Positions 42,460 to 52,479 of a DNA stretch of 64,000 bases are shown here, in pieces. This stretch comes from Corythucha ciliata (taxonomy: Eukaryota > Arthropoda > Insecta > Hemiptera > Tingidae): positions 17,465,253-17,529,252 of the forward strand of contig CM075939.1 in NCBI GenBank assembly GCA_038030265.1, in the 5' to 3' direction. Under the pieces are notes generated by a model, which ran no database searches, was not told the origin of the DNA, and worked only from the letters and a program-made list of their open reading frames with translations. The position numbers and the translations under genes were made by a program. Every line of letters starts with the position of its first letter. The first letter of the stretch is position 1.

Positions 42460-43020
42460 ATGTTCGTGGCTTTAGCTCTTTATACGCCGCAAGAGTTGAA
42501 CGTCACGGTTACCAGTTTCGACTCACAACAAACAGTATCGCTTAGCAACATTAAAAAATGCATTATGGGTTCATTTTGTTCAAGGTGACTAAACTTTACT
42601 ATAGGTGCCAAAGATTTCCCCCTACACATCGGACGGGAGGGGTGGAGACTGACGTCACCAGCAGTCCTTTGCTCCCAATTGCTCACCCTAGAGCAGCAAA
42701 GCAAGTTAATTTTGAAATTGAAGTTTATGATTTCTAAAAAATCACACCCAATAACAATTAATAATGTACTGGGTCCAGCGCAAAGGCGGTTGGACTGCTC
42801 GTGACGTAGGTGAAGGACAGTAATGGCCGAAGATCTGCGGCTCCTATAGAAAGTTTAGTCACCTTGATTTTGTTCTTTCTCGCAATTTGTGAGATTTAAC
42901 GATGATTAGCGCTGTTCAGACATGTTAATAAAGAGTGGATGTCAATCATTCTCAACTACAATAGTCGGATCTTGAAAATACTTCGGTTTCCCTGCATTTT
43001 TCAGAGTTAGAATCCAATCA
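42460..43020. other. No gene seen
   Basis: A segment related to GGTGACTAAACTTTACTATAGG near 42585 recurs inverted near 42850 (TATAGAAAGTTTAGTCACCTTG), giving a loose 270-bp inverted pair, possibly a further MITE. Confidence 0.4.
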
Positions 43021-43873
43021 CTCGGAGATAGGGGTGCACGCGGGACGCGGGAAGTCCCGCGGCCCGTCCCGCGGACTTGAAAATGGTTTGCGGGACTGGA
43101 CGCGGGACAAAGAATACATTTCCCGCGCGGGACGGGGCTTCCCACGATTGTCCCGCTCGAAATCGATTTTTTTTTTTTTTTTTTTTTTACTAAATAGTGA
43201 GATGAACTAGTGAAACCAAATAATACGTTTGAATCAATGTAATAGAAAATTTATGTCTTTGGCCCAAAAACTTCCATTATGAACACATTAAATACCTCTT
43301 ATATTTTATCCTTCCCTTGCCCGTTCCCGCCATTCGATGCGAAGAATAATTTTAGTGAAATGCTTGTCTGCATGTTTGTAAAGGGCTGTATATCGGTACT
43401 TATTGGAGATGAAAGAAAGTGCTGACCAGTGAATTTAGCCTTATAAATTCACTGTTCAAACATTTTTTATTAAATTTCGTAGTTGAAGAGCGTTAACTCT
43501 AACGAAAAATCAAACGTTCTTTTAACATTTTACATGGAATATTTTGTCTGTGGAACTCTTTCGAGGCAGGCAAAAAATAAAAACAAAACTCGAAGAAAAT
43601 CTTGCCGTTTTCCTCCGCCCAGGTTGTGAGGAGGGGGGCCATGTTGTCATGAAATTCTCCTCCACCTGATCTTTTCTCTGCATTAGCAAATGGGCAAGGG
43701 TTCCCCCCCCCCCCATAGTTCATTGGTCAGACCACCCGAGAACGATTCTTTAAAAACATCCGGTGAGGGGGGGGGGTATTTATCAAGTATTTTTTGTCCC
43801 GCGGTACATGCGGGAAATCCCGCGCGGGACGGGACTTTTCATTTCCCGTCCCGCGCGCACCCCTACTCGGAGA
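43021..43873. mobile_element. hAT element (non-autonomous) with perfect 8-bp target duplication
   Basis: CTCGGAGA at 43021-43028 and 43866-43873 bracket an 837-bp element. The left end is TAGGGGTGCACGCGGGACG; the right end is the complement, with CCGCGCGCACCCCTA. An 8-bp duplication and TAGGG(G)TG ends are hallmarks of the hAT superfamily. Both subterminal regions are built from the word GCGGGAC and its complement, repeated many times (43038-43145 and 43797-43855). The interior is AT-rich with poly-T, and no transposase domain was recognised. Confidence 0.9.
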
Positions 43874-44159
43874 GGAACCCGTGGTAAAGCCTTTATTTAC
43901 GCAGTTGATTGCTCTGATGTGAATGATTTCCTTGCAACGAAGTGTTACCAAATAATTTCTGTACTAAATAAATATTTAACAAATACATTTCCAACACAAG
44001 AATTCGTCCTCAACGGCACAACCTTTCCCCGTTCCACTATTATGCTTATTATGAGTGGTGGTTCTAGGAAGAAAAAGAAGGAAGGAAGGGGGAGAAGGTT
44101 TTCGGATGGTTCGAAAAATGTATTTAGCTACAAACGAACGACATTTTGTGATTTTTGAT

Positions 44160-45080
44160 TTTTCTAGTACCAATTTCGGCGGAGATTTTCACACTGCCTT
44201 AAGAAAAGTCTCAGATTTGGCAACTTCAAAATCCAATTTCACAGATTCTTGCTATTTCGAACCCCGCAAATTTCCCGAATTTTCTCGCTATTAAATACCA
44301 AATTACGTGGTTTTAGCTCTTATTGAAATTAGTTTTTCACTGGTTTGGCTCATTCAGAAAACTTATTTTGCTCATTTCAAACCCATCTACTAACGCCCCA
44401 AGTTTTGCATAATTGCACTCTTTCAAAACGTAATTTCGTGGATTTCGCGTGAGTTTGGCTCTTTCTCAAATCGTTCCATGGATTCAGCCAATTATAAAAA
44501 CTAAATTGTCGAAAAAAAAAATTCGCGATTTTGGCGCTCAACCATGTTTTCCCTCTTCCATAACTAAATATCACCGATTTCGCTCCTTTGGTACCAAACT
44601 TCATGGATTTAAAATCCTAATTTCGCGTATTTCCATTATTTAAAAAATTCAATTTTGTGGCCTTAGTTCTCTCTGGAATCAGTTTTACAGATTTCGCTAT
44701 TTCGAAAAACAAATGTTGCTCTTTCAAAAAGAAATTCACGGATTTGGCTGGTTCAATCATCAAATTCCGTCATTTCGGCCACCGGCTCTCCTAAACGCCA
44801 GTTTCGTGGATGTCCGCTCTTTAAAAGTAAAATTTTGCGAATTTAGCTCCTTCAAACCCCAGTTTTTGGGAAGTTTGCTCTTTCAAAAATCAAATTCACA
44901 ATCGCGTGTTAAAACCCAATTTCTTGGATTTGACACCTTAAAAACCCAATCTCGAGGTTTACGCTTTGTTAAAACGAGCTGTTCCCAATTACATGGACAG
45001 GTTTGGTTTCGTTCAAAAAATTAATTCAGCTCGTTTGAAAACCAATTTTCCTTATTTTGGCCATCTCAAACCACACATGG
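44160..45080 (+). repeat. R31 array, ~30 diverged units
   Basis: Head-to-tail units near CAATTTCGTGGATTTAGCTC followed by TTTCAAAAAC (for example AATTTTGCGAATTTAGCTCC and AAATTCACGGATTTGGCTGG). Highly diverged, period about 30-32. The scattered open frames here are by-products. Confidence 0.7.
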
Positions 45081-45227
45081 TTGTAAGAGGGTGGGACAGG
45101 TTAACTTTTGTTCAGTATACGGCGAGGTGTATGCAGGAAAAAAACGAAGAACGTCCAAAATATATCGGAGGTGGGATAAATGAATAAAACTGAGAATAGA
45201 AATTTTTCATTACATAAATCCCGAACT

Positions 45228-45472
45228 ATAGTCGGATCGGCGAAAGAATGTGCATGAGTGGTGGGAAGCCATAAGCCCACTTTTTCCCTCTCTTAACGTG
45301 GTTCTATACTTCTCCTCTGATTATCAAACAACTGCAACCAATAACAGAAGAGTTTTACCGATAAAATAGGAGAGGCTCCTCTCTGGTGATGGTGTGGTAG
45401 CGGTAAGTCATGTGGGTTTACGGAAAAGAGAGAGGGTAATTTCAAGCACATTCTTTCACCGATCCGACTATA
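45228..45472. mobile_element. Palindromic MITE (TA target)
   Basis: TATAGTCGGATCGGCGAAAG at left and CTTTCACCGATCCGACTATA at right, TA flanks. The arms match for about 40 bp and more weakly further in. Probably Tc1/mariner-like. Confidence 0.7.
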
Positions 45473-45700
45473 GGTTGTTTTTGAGCTGTTTTCACGATAT
45501 AGAATGCAATTATTTTCTTTAAAGCCGTGTACACACGGAGACTTTTCTGTCCTGTCTTCTATTGTAGCTGTTGTTTTAAGTAGTTAAAAACATTAAAAGT
45601 GAAGTTTTAGGTTTGTTTGGTTGAATGATAAGTTCAAGAAATTGAATTATTTCTTTTTTATTATCCCCATTTTGAAGCCCATGGAGGTAGAGAACCTTTA

Positions 45701-45926
45701 AAACACAGGTACTTCAACACGGATTTCAGCGCCATATTTGGTCCCTCAGTCGTTAGGGTAAACACAATATCATGAATTAAAAAATTGTCATCGTAGCAGC
45801 AAACAAACGCGGAATGCGGTCGAAATAAATAAAAATATCCTACTTGTCAATGATATCAGGTGACAATTATAATCATATGAGGGACCAAGTATGGCGCCGA
45901 TTTTCGTGTTGCAGTACTCGGGTTTT
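45701..45926. mobile_element. Hairpin MITE inside the TTAA composite
   Basis: AAACACAGGTACTTCAACAC and GCGCCATATTTGGTCCCTC on the left mirror GAGGGACCAAGTATGGCGCC and GTGTTGCAGTACTCGGGTTT on the right. The arms are about 60 bp, with an AT-rich centre. Confidence 0.7.
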
Positions 45927-46068
45927 ATAGTGCCTTAATGGAGGGGCTTAGTATGAAATTATTCGCACATAATTTGAAGCATTTTTATTACCCCCTCTCT
46001 CAAACCCTCTGCTGAAGTGAAATTTCAAACACCAAAATGAAAACCAAAATGCTTCGTTTGAACCAATA

Positions 46069-48110
46069 GTACGGTGCAATTAGTAAAACAAAAAGGGCCA
46101 ACCTCAACATCCAAAGTGAAAGTTTCCCTTCAACGCCAAAATGTTCCTCACAACCCACACATTGATTGGTAAAAAGTTCCACCATTTGGAGCTATGGGTT
46201 TGGGTGGGAGGGGGTAATAAGTTAGTAATTTCTTATTTTGTTCCAGTATTTCTCAAATATTTCGAAATATTTGAGGTTTATCGTGAAAATCATCATTTAC
46301 AAAAATAATCTTCATCAAATTGCCCACGAAAATGATCCCTGAGATAATCTTACTTGAGTGAACGGTTCGAGAGTTACGGCGGGTGTAGAAGTAAGCATTT
46401 TTCGCAATTCGACGTTTTTTGTCGAAAAAAGTGGCATAAGGAAACTTTTTGTTTTTTGCATGATTGAGTTTTGTAAAATCAAATTGCGATTGAAGTGGAC
46501 GGTAGAATGTTAATAATACGCCCTTCAAGGGACAACAACCTCCCCCTCCTTTACAATGGGCGCTACTTTTGAAGGGATAATAGGCTTTCATATGCCTAGG
46601 CCATAAACACAGAGTGGATCCGTATTACTAAGACACAAAATTTTGGGTGAAACTAAGTCTAAATCCGAGTACAACGCCACTTCCGGACGGGTCCTATCGA
46701 GATCCATTCAAGATTTATGATTTTTTTTTTTAATTAAAGGAATTTACGGCAATTGCTTTGTAAAATCCCAGATTTCTCGACATACATTACACTTGATCCA
46801 AACCTTGATGACATTTTCAAAAACTACGGACAATTTCGGTTAAGATAGAGGCCATTTCATTGCTTGAAATGATCGTCAAATCCAAAAGATCTGGCCTTTT
46901 GTCGTAGATTCACGTAAATTCCACAATAAGTACGCTTTCCAAAAGATTGCTGTATCTTAACGGCTGTCTCCACAGACTTGCGATGCATGACAAAAACGTT
47001 CCCATACTTTCAGCTTTTTTATGCTGAATTCACACATCATGTTACCACTGACGTTTCTCGATGAATATCGTGAGCGATTGTTATTCATTCTGTAGAAAAA
47101 TGCGTTTCTGTGCATTCTCGCGATATTATCGCGGGAAATGTCAGGGGTGCCGTTAAGTGTGAATACGCCATAACAAACTTTAGAAAATAAGGGACGTTTT
47201 TTTGGAGCATCGTCAGTCTGTGGAAAAACCCGTTGGGATACAGCTATGTTTTGGAAAACGTACAATTTGGTGAGTTTACGTGAATCAATGACAAAAGGCC
47301 AAATTTCTATGAGTTGATGATGATTTCAAGCAATGAAATGGCCTCTATCTCACATGAAATTTTCCATAGTTCCCGAAACTACCATCAATGTTTGGATTAG
47401 GTGAGATATAAGCCGAGAAATCGCGGTTCGTTGAACGAAATTGCCCTGTTTTTTCATTACAAAGAAAAAAATTAAACCAGGAATGGCTCGAGATAGGGCA
47501 ACTCCGGAGGTGGCATTGTACTCGGCTTTATACGTAGTTTCACCTTAACTTTTGTATCTGAGTAATACGGATCCACCTTGTGTATATGACCTAGGCCAAA
47601 GGAAGCCTATTATCCCTTAAAAAGTAGCACCCCTTGAGAAGAAGAGAAGGTTTTTGTCCCTCCAAGGGCATATTACTAAAATTCTACAGTCCACCGAAAT
47701 TGCAATTTTATTTACAAAATAAAATCGGTGCAAACAAAAATAAAATTTTCTTGTGCCAGTTTTTTCGACAAAAAATGTCGACATACGAAAAATGTTTACT
47801 ACTACGCCCGTCGTAACTCTCGAACCGTTCACTCAAGTAAGATTATCTCGGGGATCATTGTTGTGGGCAATTTGATGAAGATTATTTTTGTAAATGCTCA
47901 TTTTCACGCTAAACCTCATAGATTTCGAAATATTTGAGAAATACTGGACCAAAATAATAATTTACTAACTTATTACCCCCTCCCACTCAAACCCATAGCA
48001 CCAAATTGTGGAACTTTTTACCAATCAATATGTGGGTTGTGAGGAACAATTTGGCGTTGAAGGGAAACTTTCACTTTGGATGTTAGGGTTTAGGTCTAAT
48101 TGCACCGTAC
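46069..48110. mobile_element. 2-kb palindromic element P, copy 2
   Basis: Ends GTACGGTGCAATTAG and CTAATTGCACCGTAC with TA on both sides. The left arm (46069-47090) and right arm (47110-48110) are inverted copies nearly throughout, meeting at CATTCTCGCGATATTATCGC. Many short frames appear in mirrored pairs and have no motif. This copy lacks the SINE dimer and shows the empty target at 46474. The superfamily is uncertain; TA targets favour Tc1/mariner. Confidence 0.88.
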
Positions 48111-48485
48111 TACAATTTTAAACACTGAAATATGTATATTGCCATATGGACAGACAAGTACTTGCGCAAGAAATGTCCGACTTTTTCCCACATTTGTTTC
48201 AAGGCTTTTTTTTCTGGCAGCATTCTACCTTCTAGAGGTTTGGGGAACTGAACAGATGATACCTCGACCCCCGTCCTATCCTTCCTCGTCTTCTTTTCTC
48301 TTCTTAATTCTGCATTTATTAAATTACCTAATTAATTAAAATGTGGCCATTAATGTGCGTGGGGACATTAGATTTCTTAAAAGGGTCAAACGGTAATAAA
48401 GTTCGTCGTGTGCCTCCCACACAGAATATTGGGCAAAAAATGAAGGCCCAGATTGGCAAGGGCGACTCTTGAGTCTTGGCTACTA
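48111..48485. other. No gene seen
   Basis: AT-rich link between element P and the LINE fragment. The frame starting at 48100 (LPYGQTSTCARNV) has no recognised domain. Confidence 0.4.
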
Positions 48486-48491
48486 TGCAGG

Positions 48492-48895
48492 GTACAGGGG
48501 CACCTTCCCTGCCCGGTTTCGGTTCATGGCGCAAGCCAGCATCCCCAGCTCTGAAAGACCCACCTCCACGTCGTGCCTCTCGGGCGCGGGTGGCTGGCCA
48601 CCAGTTACGGCTAACGAGCCGAGCTGAGTGATGGGACCGACTCTGCTTGGGATTCTGGGCCAAAGATGGGGTACAAGCCAGCAGGTAAGGGCCGGCAACG
48701 GCCTAGGTACTGGCCACATCTTAAGGAGATCCGCAGCAGGGTACAGGGCTGCGTTTGCTGTCATGATGGGCAAATCCTGCGCCATCTGATGGCCACAAGG
48801 TTGAGGGTCTGGACTTCCGCACCCTCAACTTAATCAGTCGTTGAAAGAGTCTTCATTGTTCAGTAATTAAGTATATTGAACTTGACTCAATAAAC
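48492..48895 (+). pseudogene. R1-like LINE, 3' end
   Basis: Plus-strand copy of the last coding part of the LINE at 33216-35185 (GTFPARFRFMAQASIPSSER then PTSTSCLSG and a stop) plus a 3' UTR that runs to AATAAA at 48889. Truncated at its 5' end, as is usual for LINEs. It shows where the natural 3' end lies and so reveals that the copy inside Gypsy-2 is 3'-truncated. Not all of the downstream sequence is certain to be LINE. Confidence 0.8.
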
Positions 48896-48914
48896 TCTAC
48901 ATGCAAAGAAGCTG

Positions 48915-49142
48915 ATGTTCCAGTTCCGTCAAGTCGAATTTTATTATGTTATGCGGAATGAGCACGAGGAGTTCGAACTCGTGACTAGAAGACTGAATCT
49001 CTCCTTCATGACCTCCAAGATTCCTATGATAAATGGTACGAATACTGTGATTCAAAGAAATCTTCAACAATCTCAGTCTGATGATCCGGTTGAGGATCCG
49101 CTGAGTAATGCGAAGAGCGAAGCTCCTTGGTTTCTACAGATT
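48915..49142 (+). CDS. Possible coding exon, unknown product
   Basis: The ATG at 48915 opens MFQFRQVEFYYVMRNEHEEF, then QSDDPVEDPLSNAKSEAPWF and a strong donor-like ATT|GTGAGTTC at 49143. Composition is acidic and hydrophilic and the stretch is GC-richer than its flanks, so coding origin is credible. No family is recognised; it could be LINE or retroelement Gag-like sequence or a host exon. An upstream CAG at 48926 could be an acceptor instead, making this an internal exon. Confidence 0.3.
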
Positions 49143-49144
49143 GT

Positions 49145-50020
49145 GAGTTCAACAATACCTATAGTTTATTCAAAATTTGTTTTAAATTCTCGATTCGAGT
49201 TTCTTTTGACGATTTATGAAAAATAATGCTTCCCGGGCTCTTTTTCCTGTTTGTCACATTCAATTCAAGGCTTTGGAATGTACGCTCGTTGTAGCGCGTT
49301 ATTTTAGCGCCTCTCGAAAACGCTTCCAGTGGACGACCGGCCTAAGGGAAATGGCTACAAATAAAGAACGCTTGCTGCGACGAAAGATGACACTCTATGC
49401 TCCTCCATGATCAGGATTTGTGCTCGATATTATCCTAACTCCGATGTAAAAGTGCTTAAGAATCCCCTCCCCCCCCCCAGACGGAAATCTCTAAATCCGT
49501 CCCTGTTACCACCGTATATACCTACATTATTCCGACAGAAATTGTTTATTTTCAAGCCCGAAAAGTTACTCCCATTTTAACGTGAATATTAACGTGAATA
49601 CGTTTTACAGGAGTGTAGGGTCCAATTCGGCAGAAGTGGTAAAATGGGTCTCACAGCGCGTGCGCCGCCTAGTGCTAGTGGTGCTGGGTGGAGGGTATTG
49701 GGGTCTCAAAACTCAAGCTCAGCTGCCAATTGCCAGCCAAAAAACGTATTCACGCTAAACTCCGTTTTTTTATTTCTATTATTTTTTTATTTTTATTTTT
49801 TATTTTTTTATGTTCTGTCCTTTGTTCACAGGGCTAATGTAGACGCGGTATTTCTAAGCTGTGTTTCCGCGTGGTAGGGAGAAAGGAGAGATTTTTCCAG
49901 AATTTCTCCGTTTTTTCTTGGTTTTTTCATAGAAACATATGATTTTTATACTTTTTGACATCACGTCAAACGAACAATCCTAAAAATCTTAAAAATTTCG
50001 TGACAGGACAGAAAAGTCTC
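49145..50020. other. No gene seen
   Basis: Contains a GC-richer patch with TAGTGCTAGTGGTGCTGG at 49669-49690 and a long T-rich run near 49770-49815. No motif was recognised. Confidence 0.4.
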
Positions 50021-50051
50021 CGTGTGTACAGGGCTTAAAAGAAAAGCAAAC

Positions 50052-50828
50052 AATTTCGCTCCGGCAGCTGGCGGTCGGAAAGAGTGCATTTGTTTCATTA
50101 AGCCGAACTTCTTCCTCTATTTTCACCACCCTCTCTTCAAAAATGTCGACAAGTTTCGGTAGCTTTCCAAGGGCTTTGTTATATTAAATTTTTGTGCCGT
50201 ATTTTATAATACCTAAACGTGTGAATTTGAGTGATTTTTTTGAAACTTAATCCCCCACTTCACCCCCCCCCCACCACATCAAAGTTTTCGATGAATCTCA
50301 ATGGAACCCAGGGATTTCGTTACATTAAATTATTGAGTCGAATTTTAGAGCGCTAAGATGAACTAGTGAAGTTCAACGCTATTTTTACACTTCCACACCG
50401 GAAGGACCACCCCCACCACCTTGACTTTTTTGAAAAATTAAAATGGGAATCAAAGGCTACTCTAGCATGGACTATTCGTACTGAATATGATGCATCTAGA
50501 ATCAACTGGTGATTTATAGTGATTTTTTGACCATTTCAACCCCTATTCCCCCCCTCCACCTTGACCGATTAGGCCCAAATGCAATACCGACCGGGGTCTT
50601 ATGACTACTGATTTTTGTGCCAAAACGCGTTCCGCTAAATTAATTTCTTCGAGAGTTATCGTGCTAACAAGAAAACGGCCATAATATTATAAATATAATA
50701 TATGAATTCCGGAGACCACTTAATTCGTGTTCTAGAGGTTCTGAAACGTGAAAAAAACATGACATGACCCATGTTTGCCACCATCACGACGAGACCAATA
50801 GTGCATTTTCAGATGAAATGCACTAAAA
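50052..50828. mobile_element. Dispersed repeat X, copy B
   Basis: Partner of 15229-16600, lacking the MITE and the 70-bp extra. Runs from TTTCGCTCCGGCAGCTGG to AGTGCATTTTCAGATGAAATGCACT. Non-coding. It starts about 15 bp after the right TTAA of the 4.5-kb composite. Confidence 0.75.
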
Positions 50829-50869
50829 CGAAAGACAAACCACTCGAAGTAAATACGAAAAAAATTAAA

Positions 50870-51005
50870 GCCAACAAAGCAAGACCATTATGACCAAGAC
50901 CAAGTCTGCAAGAACAATACCAAGACCTGCCTTCACTAAACAAGACCAAGGCCAAGACTTGATGTGCAAGAACAAGACCTTCGAGTCTTGGTCTTGATGG
51001 TCAAG
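50870..51005. repeat. AAGACC word array
   Basis: Contains AAGACCAAG, CAAGACC, GTCTTGGTCTTG many times in both orientations. Same word as 41179-41352. No TAGTGAT-type end nearby. Confidence 0.6.
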
Positions 51006-51042
51006 TGTCAACTACTCCGGAAAAGTGGAAAGGCACCGGCCT

Positions 51043-51173
51043 GGGGCCGTATTCCGAAGCCGTGTGAAAATGCCGCAAAAAGCGGTTGCTATGGCGGGAT
51101 AATGTTATTTCTTATTCGGCGTCCTTGGATCCCGCTTGCGGCATTTTTTCCCGACCGTTCAGAATAAGGCCCC
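51043..51173. mobile_element. GGGGCC-type MITE, intact copy
   Basis: GGGGCCGTATTCCGAA at left, TTCAGAATAAGGCCCC at right, inner inverted words CCGCAAAAAGCGG. The 8375-8562 copy shares its right half. Confidence 0.7.
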
Positions 51174-51179
51174 TGGTTA

Positions 51180-51600
51180 ACATAAAGCTCGGACGATGCG
51201 CGGGTAAAGTTCCACTTTCTATTTCGTAGTAAAATGTAGTAATATTACTTCATTCAACATTATCTCACTAATATTATTTTATAGCATAATTTATTTCTTG
51301 CGTGTGACTATAGGTAATAAAGTCCACCACACCGTACCAATATCCAGGACAAAATGCGTGACTTCCTGCCTTGCCCTCTTAAATAATGTTGTCGTTTATT
51401 ATTTACTATTTCTTTTATTTTGTGTTAGTACAGACATTGATGGTGGGTGGATGTCAGGAAGGGCGGAACTCAGGCCCCAAGTGACCAACCAGAGCAAAAA
51501 CCCATTTGAAACGTGGATCGCCCCTCCGATTCATGAGTCGTAAGTTTTTTTTGTTTTACTAACAATTTTTAGCGATCATGTTGTCTAAGCAAATAAAGTT
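51180..51600. other. No gene seen
   Basis: AT-rich. The frame at 51298-51543 has a hydrophobic stretch (VVVYYLLFLLFC) but no further support as a gene. Confidence 0.35.
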
Positions 51601-51618
51601 ACTTGTAGTGTGAGCACT

Positions 51619-51859
51619 TAGTGATGGGCTCTTGAACGGGTTGCTTCATTTCAATAGTTCGATATGTTCACTCCCACCAAAAATATTTAAAAGAACTCAG
51701 CAAAAAACGTTTACTACGGGCACTATGTTTTTTACGGTTAGACGGTACACACAGTGATCATTTGTTCTGAACTTATTCCTGGAGCGTTATTCTGAGTAGA
51801 AGGGGTTAAAGCGGGAGCTCATTCCACAAAACTTAAGGGCGGGTGAAAGTCTATCACTA
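51619..51859. mobile_element. Possible small hAT MITE
   Basis: Starts TAGTGATGGGCTC and ends CTATCACTA. The ends match hAT consensus, but the flanking 8-mers (TGAGCACT and AGTGGACA) do not agree, so the target duplication is not shown. Confidence 0.4.
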
Positions 51860-51869
51860 AGTGGACAGA

Positions 51870-52470
51870 CTACAGCTAAAACAATTCAGTATTTTTCGCT
51901 ATGCATATACAATAAGCACTTCTTTTTAGATGTATCAAAATATTCTGAAATTATCCGGATTGTTATTTCTAGAAAATTTACTTTAATCTGAGTGATGAGT
52001 AACTCAAAAACTAATGTTCGTAGAAGGGTCTTGAAAAAACTCTGCTTCATCGTATTTTTCACAAAACTATTATTTAAAGAGTCTGGACGAATGAAAAATG
52101 TCCAAATTCTCGAAACCTTATCTTACATAACCGGTTTTACTCCGATTGTGTCTCGTTCACCTCAGTTATCGAAATAATCGGCCAAGGTCGTCGTGTAAAA
52201 GATCGAAAAATTCAAAATTCATAATTTCATTCCAAAAAATCCATTAATGCCCCCCAAAAATGACAGCGGTGATTGAAAATCAAAGTTTCATATCTTCTTG
52301 ATAATTAGGCGGAAATCTCGTAATAATAAATAGAGGGAGTGTACTAGTCCGTTACCCCTCTCCAATCGTACAAATAACGGTAAGAGAAAATTATTCGAAA
52401 TTGAATTTTAAAAACGGATTAATAGAAACTTCGCTAGGCATGTATAGTAGCATGTATAGAGAAATTAACC
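51870..52470. other. No gene seen
   Basis: AT-rich; the short frame at 51992-52177 has no motif. Confidence 0.4.
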
Positions 52471-52479
52471 CTCTTTTTC

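Larger units (their letters stand above)
45519..50038. mobile_element. 4.5-kb TTAA-bounded composite element
   Basis: TTAA at 45519-45522 and 50035-50038. Terminal repeats start AGCCGTGTACACACGGAGAC and extend through CTTTTCTGTCCTGTC, 33 of 34 bases matching between ends. Inside: a MITE (45701-45926), the palindromic element P copy 2, a LINE 3' end and a possible exon. An isolated right end of the same family occurs at 24361-24390. No transposase was recognised. Either it is one large TTAA-type transposon with nested insertions, or two end copies that lie apart by chance. Confidence 0.65.

Noticed and set aside
47617..47937. Conserved peptides around RRNSRTVHSSKIISGI
   Set aside because: They recur in all four arms of palindromic element P (38.3, 46.4, 47.7 kb and complement near 36.5 kb), with frames broken in some arms, so they are by-products of the repeat.
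41179..51005. A single 9.8-kb hAT element between the two AAGACC word arrays
   Set aside because: No TAGTGAT-type end complements the left end near 51005 and no 8-bp duplication was found.
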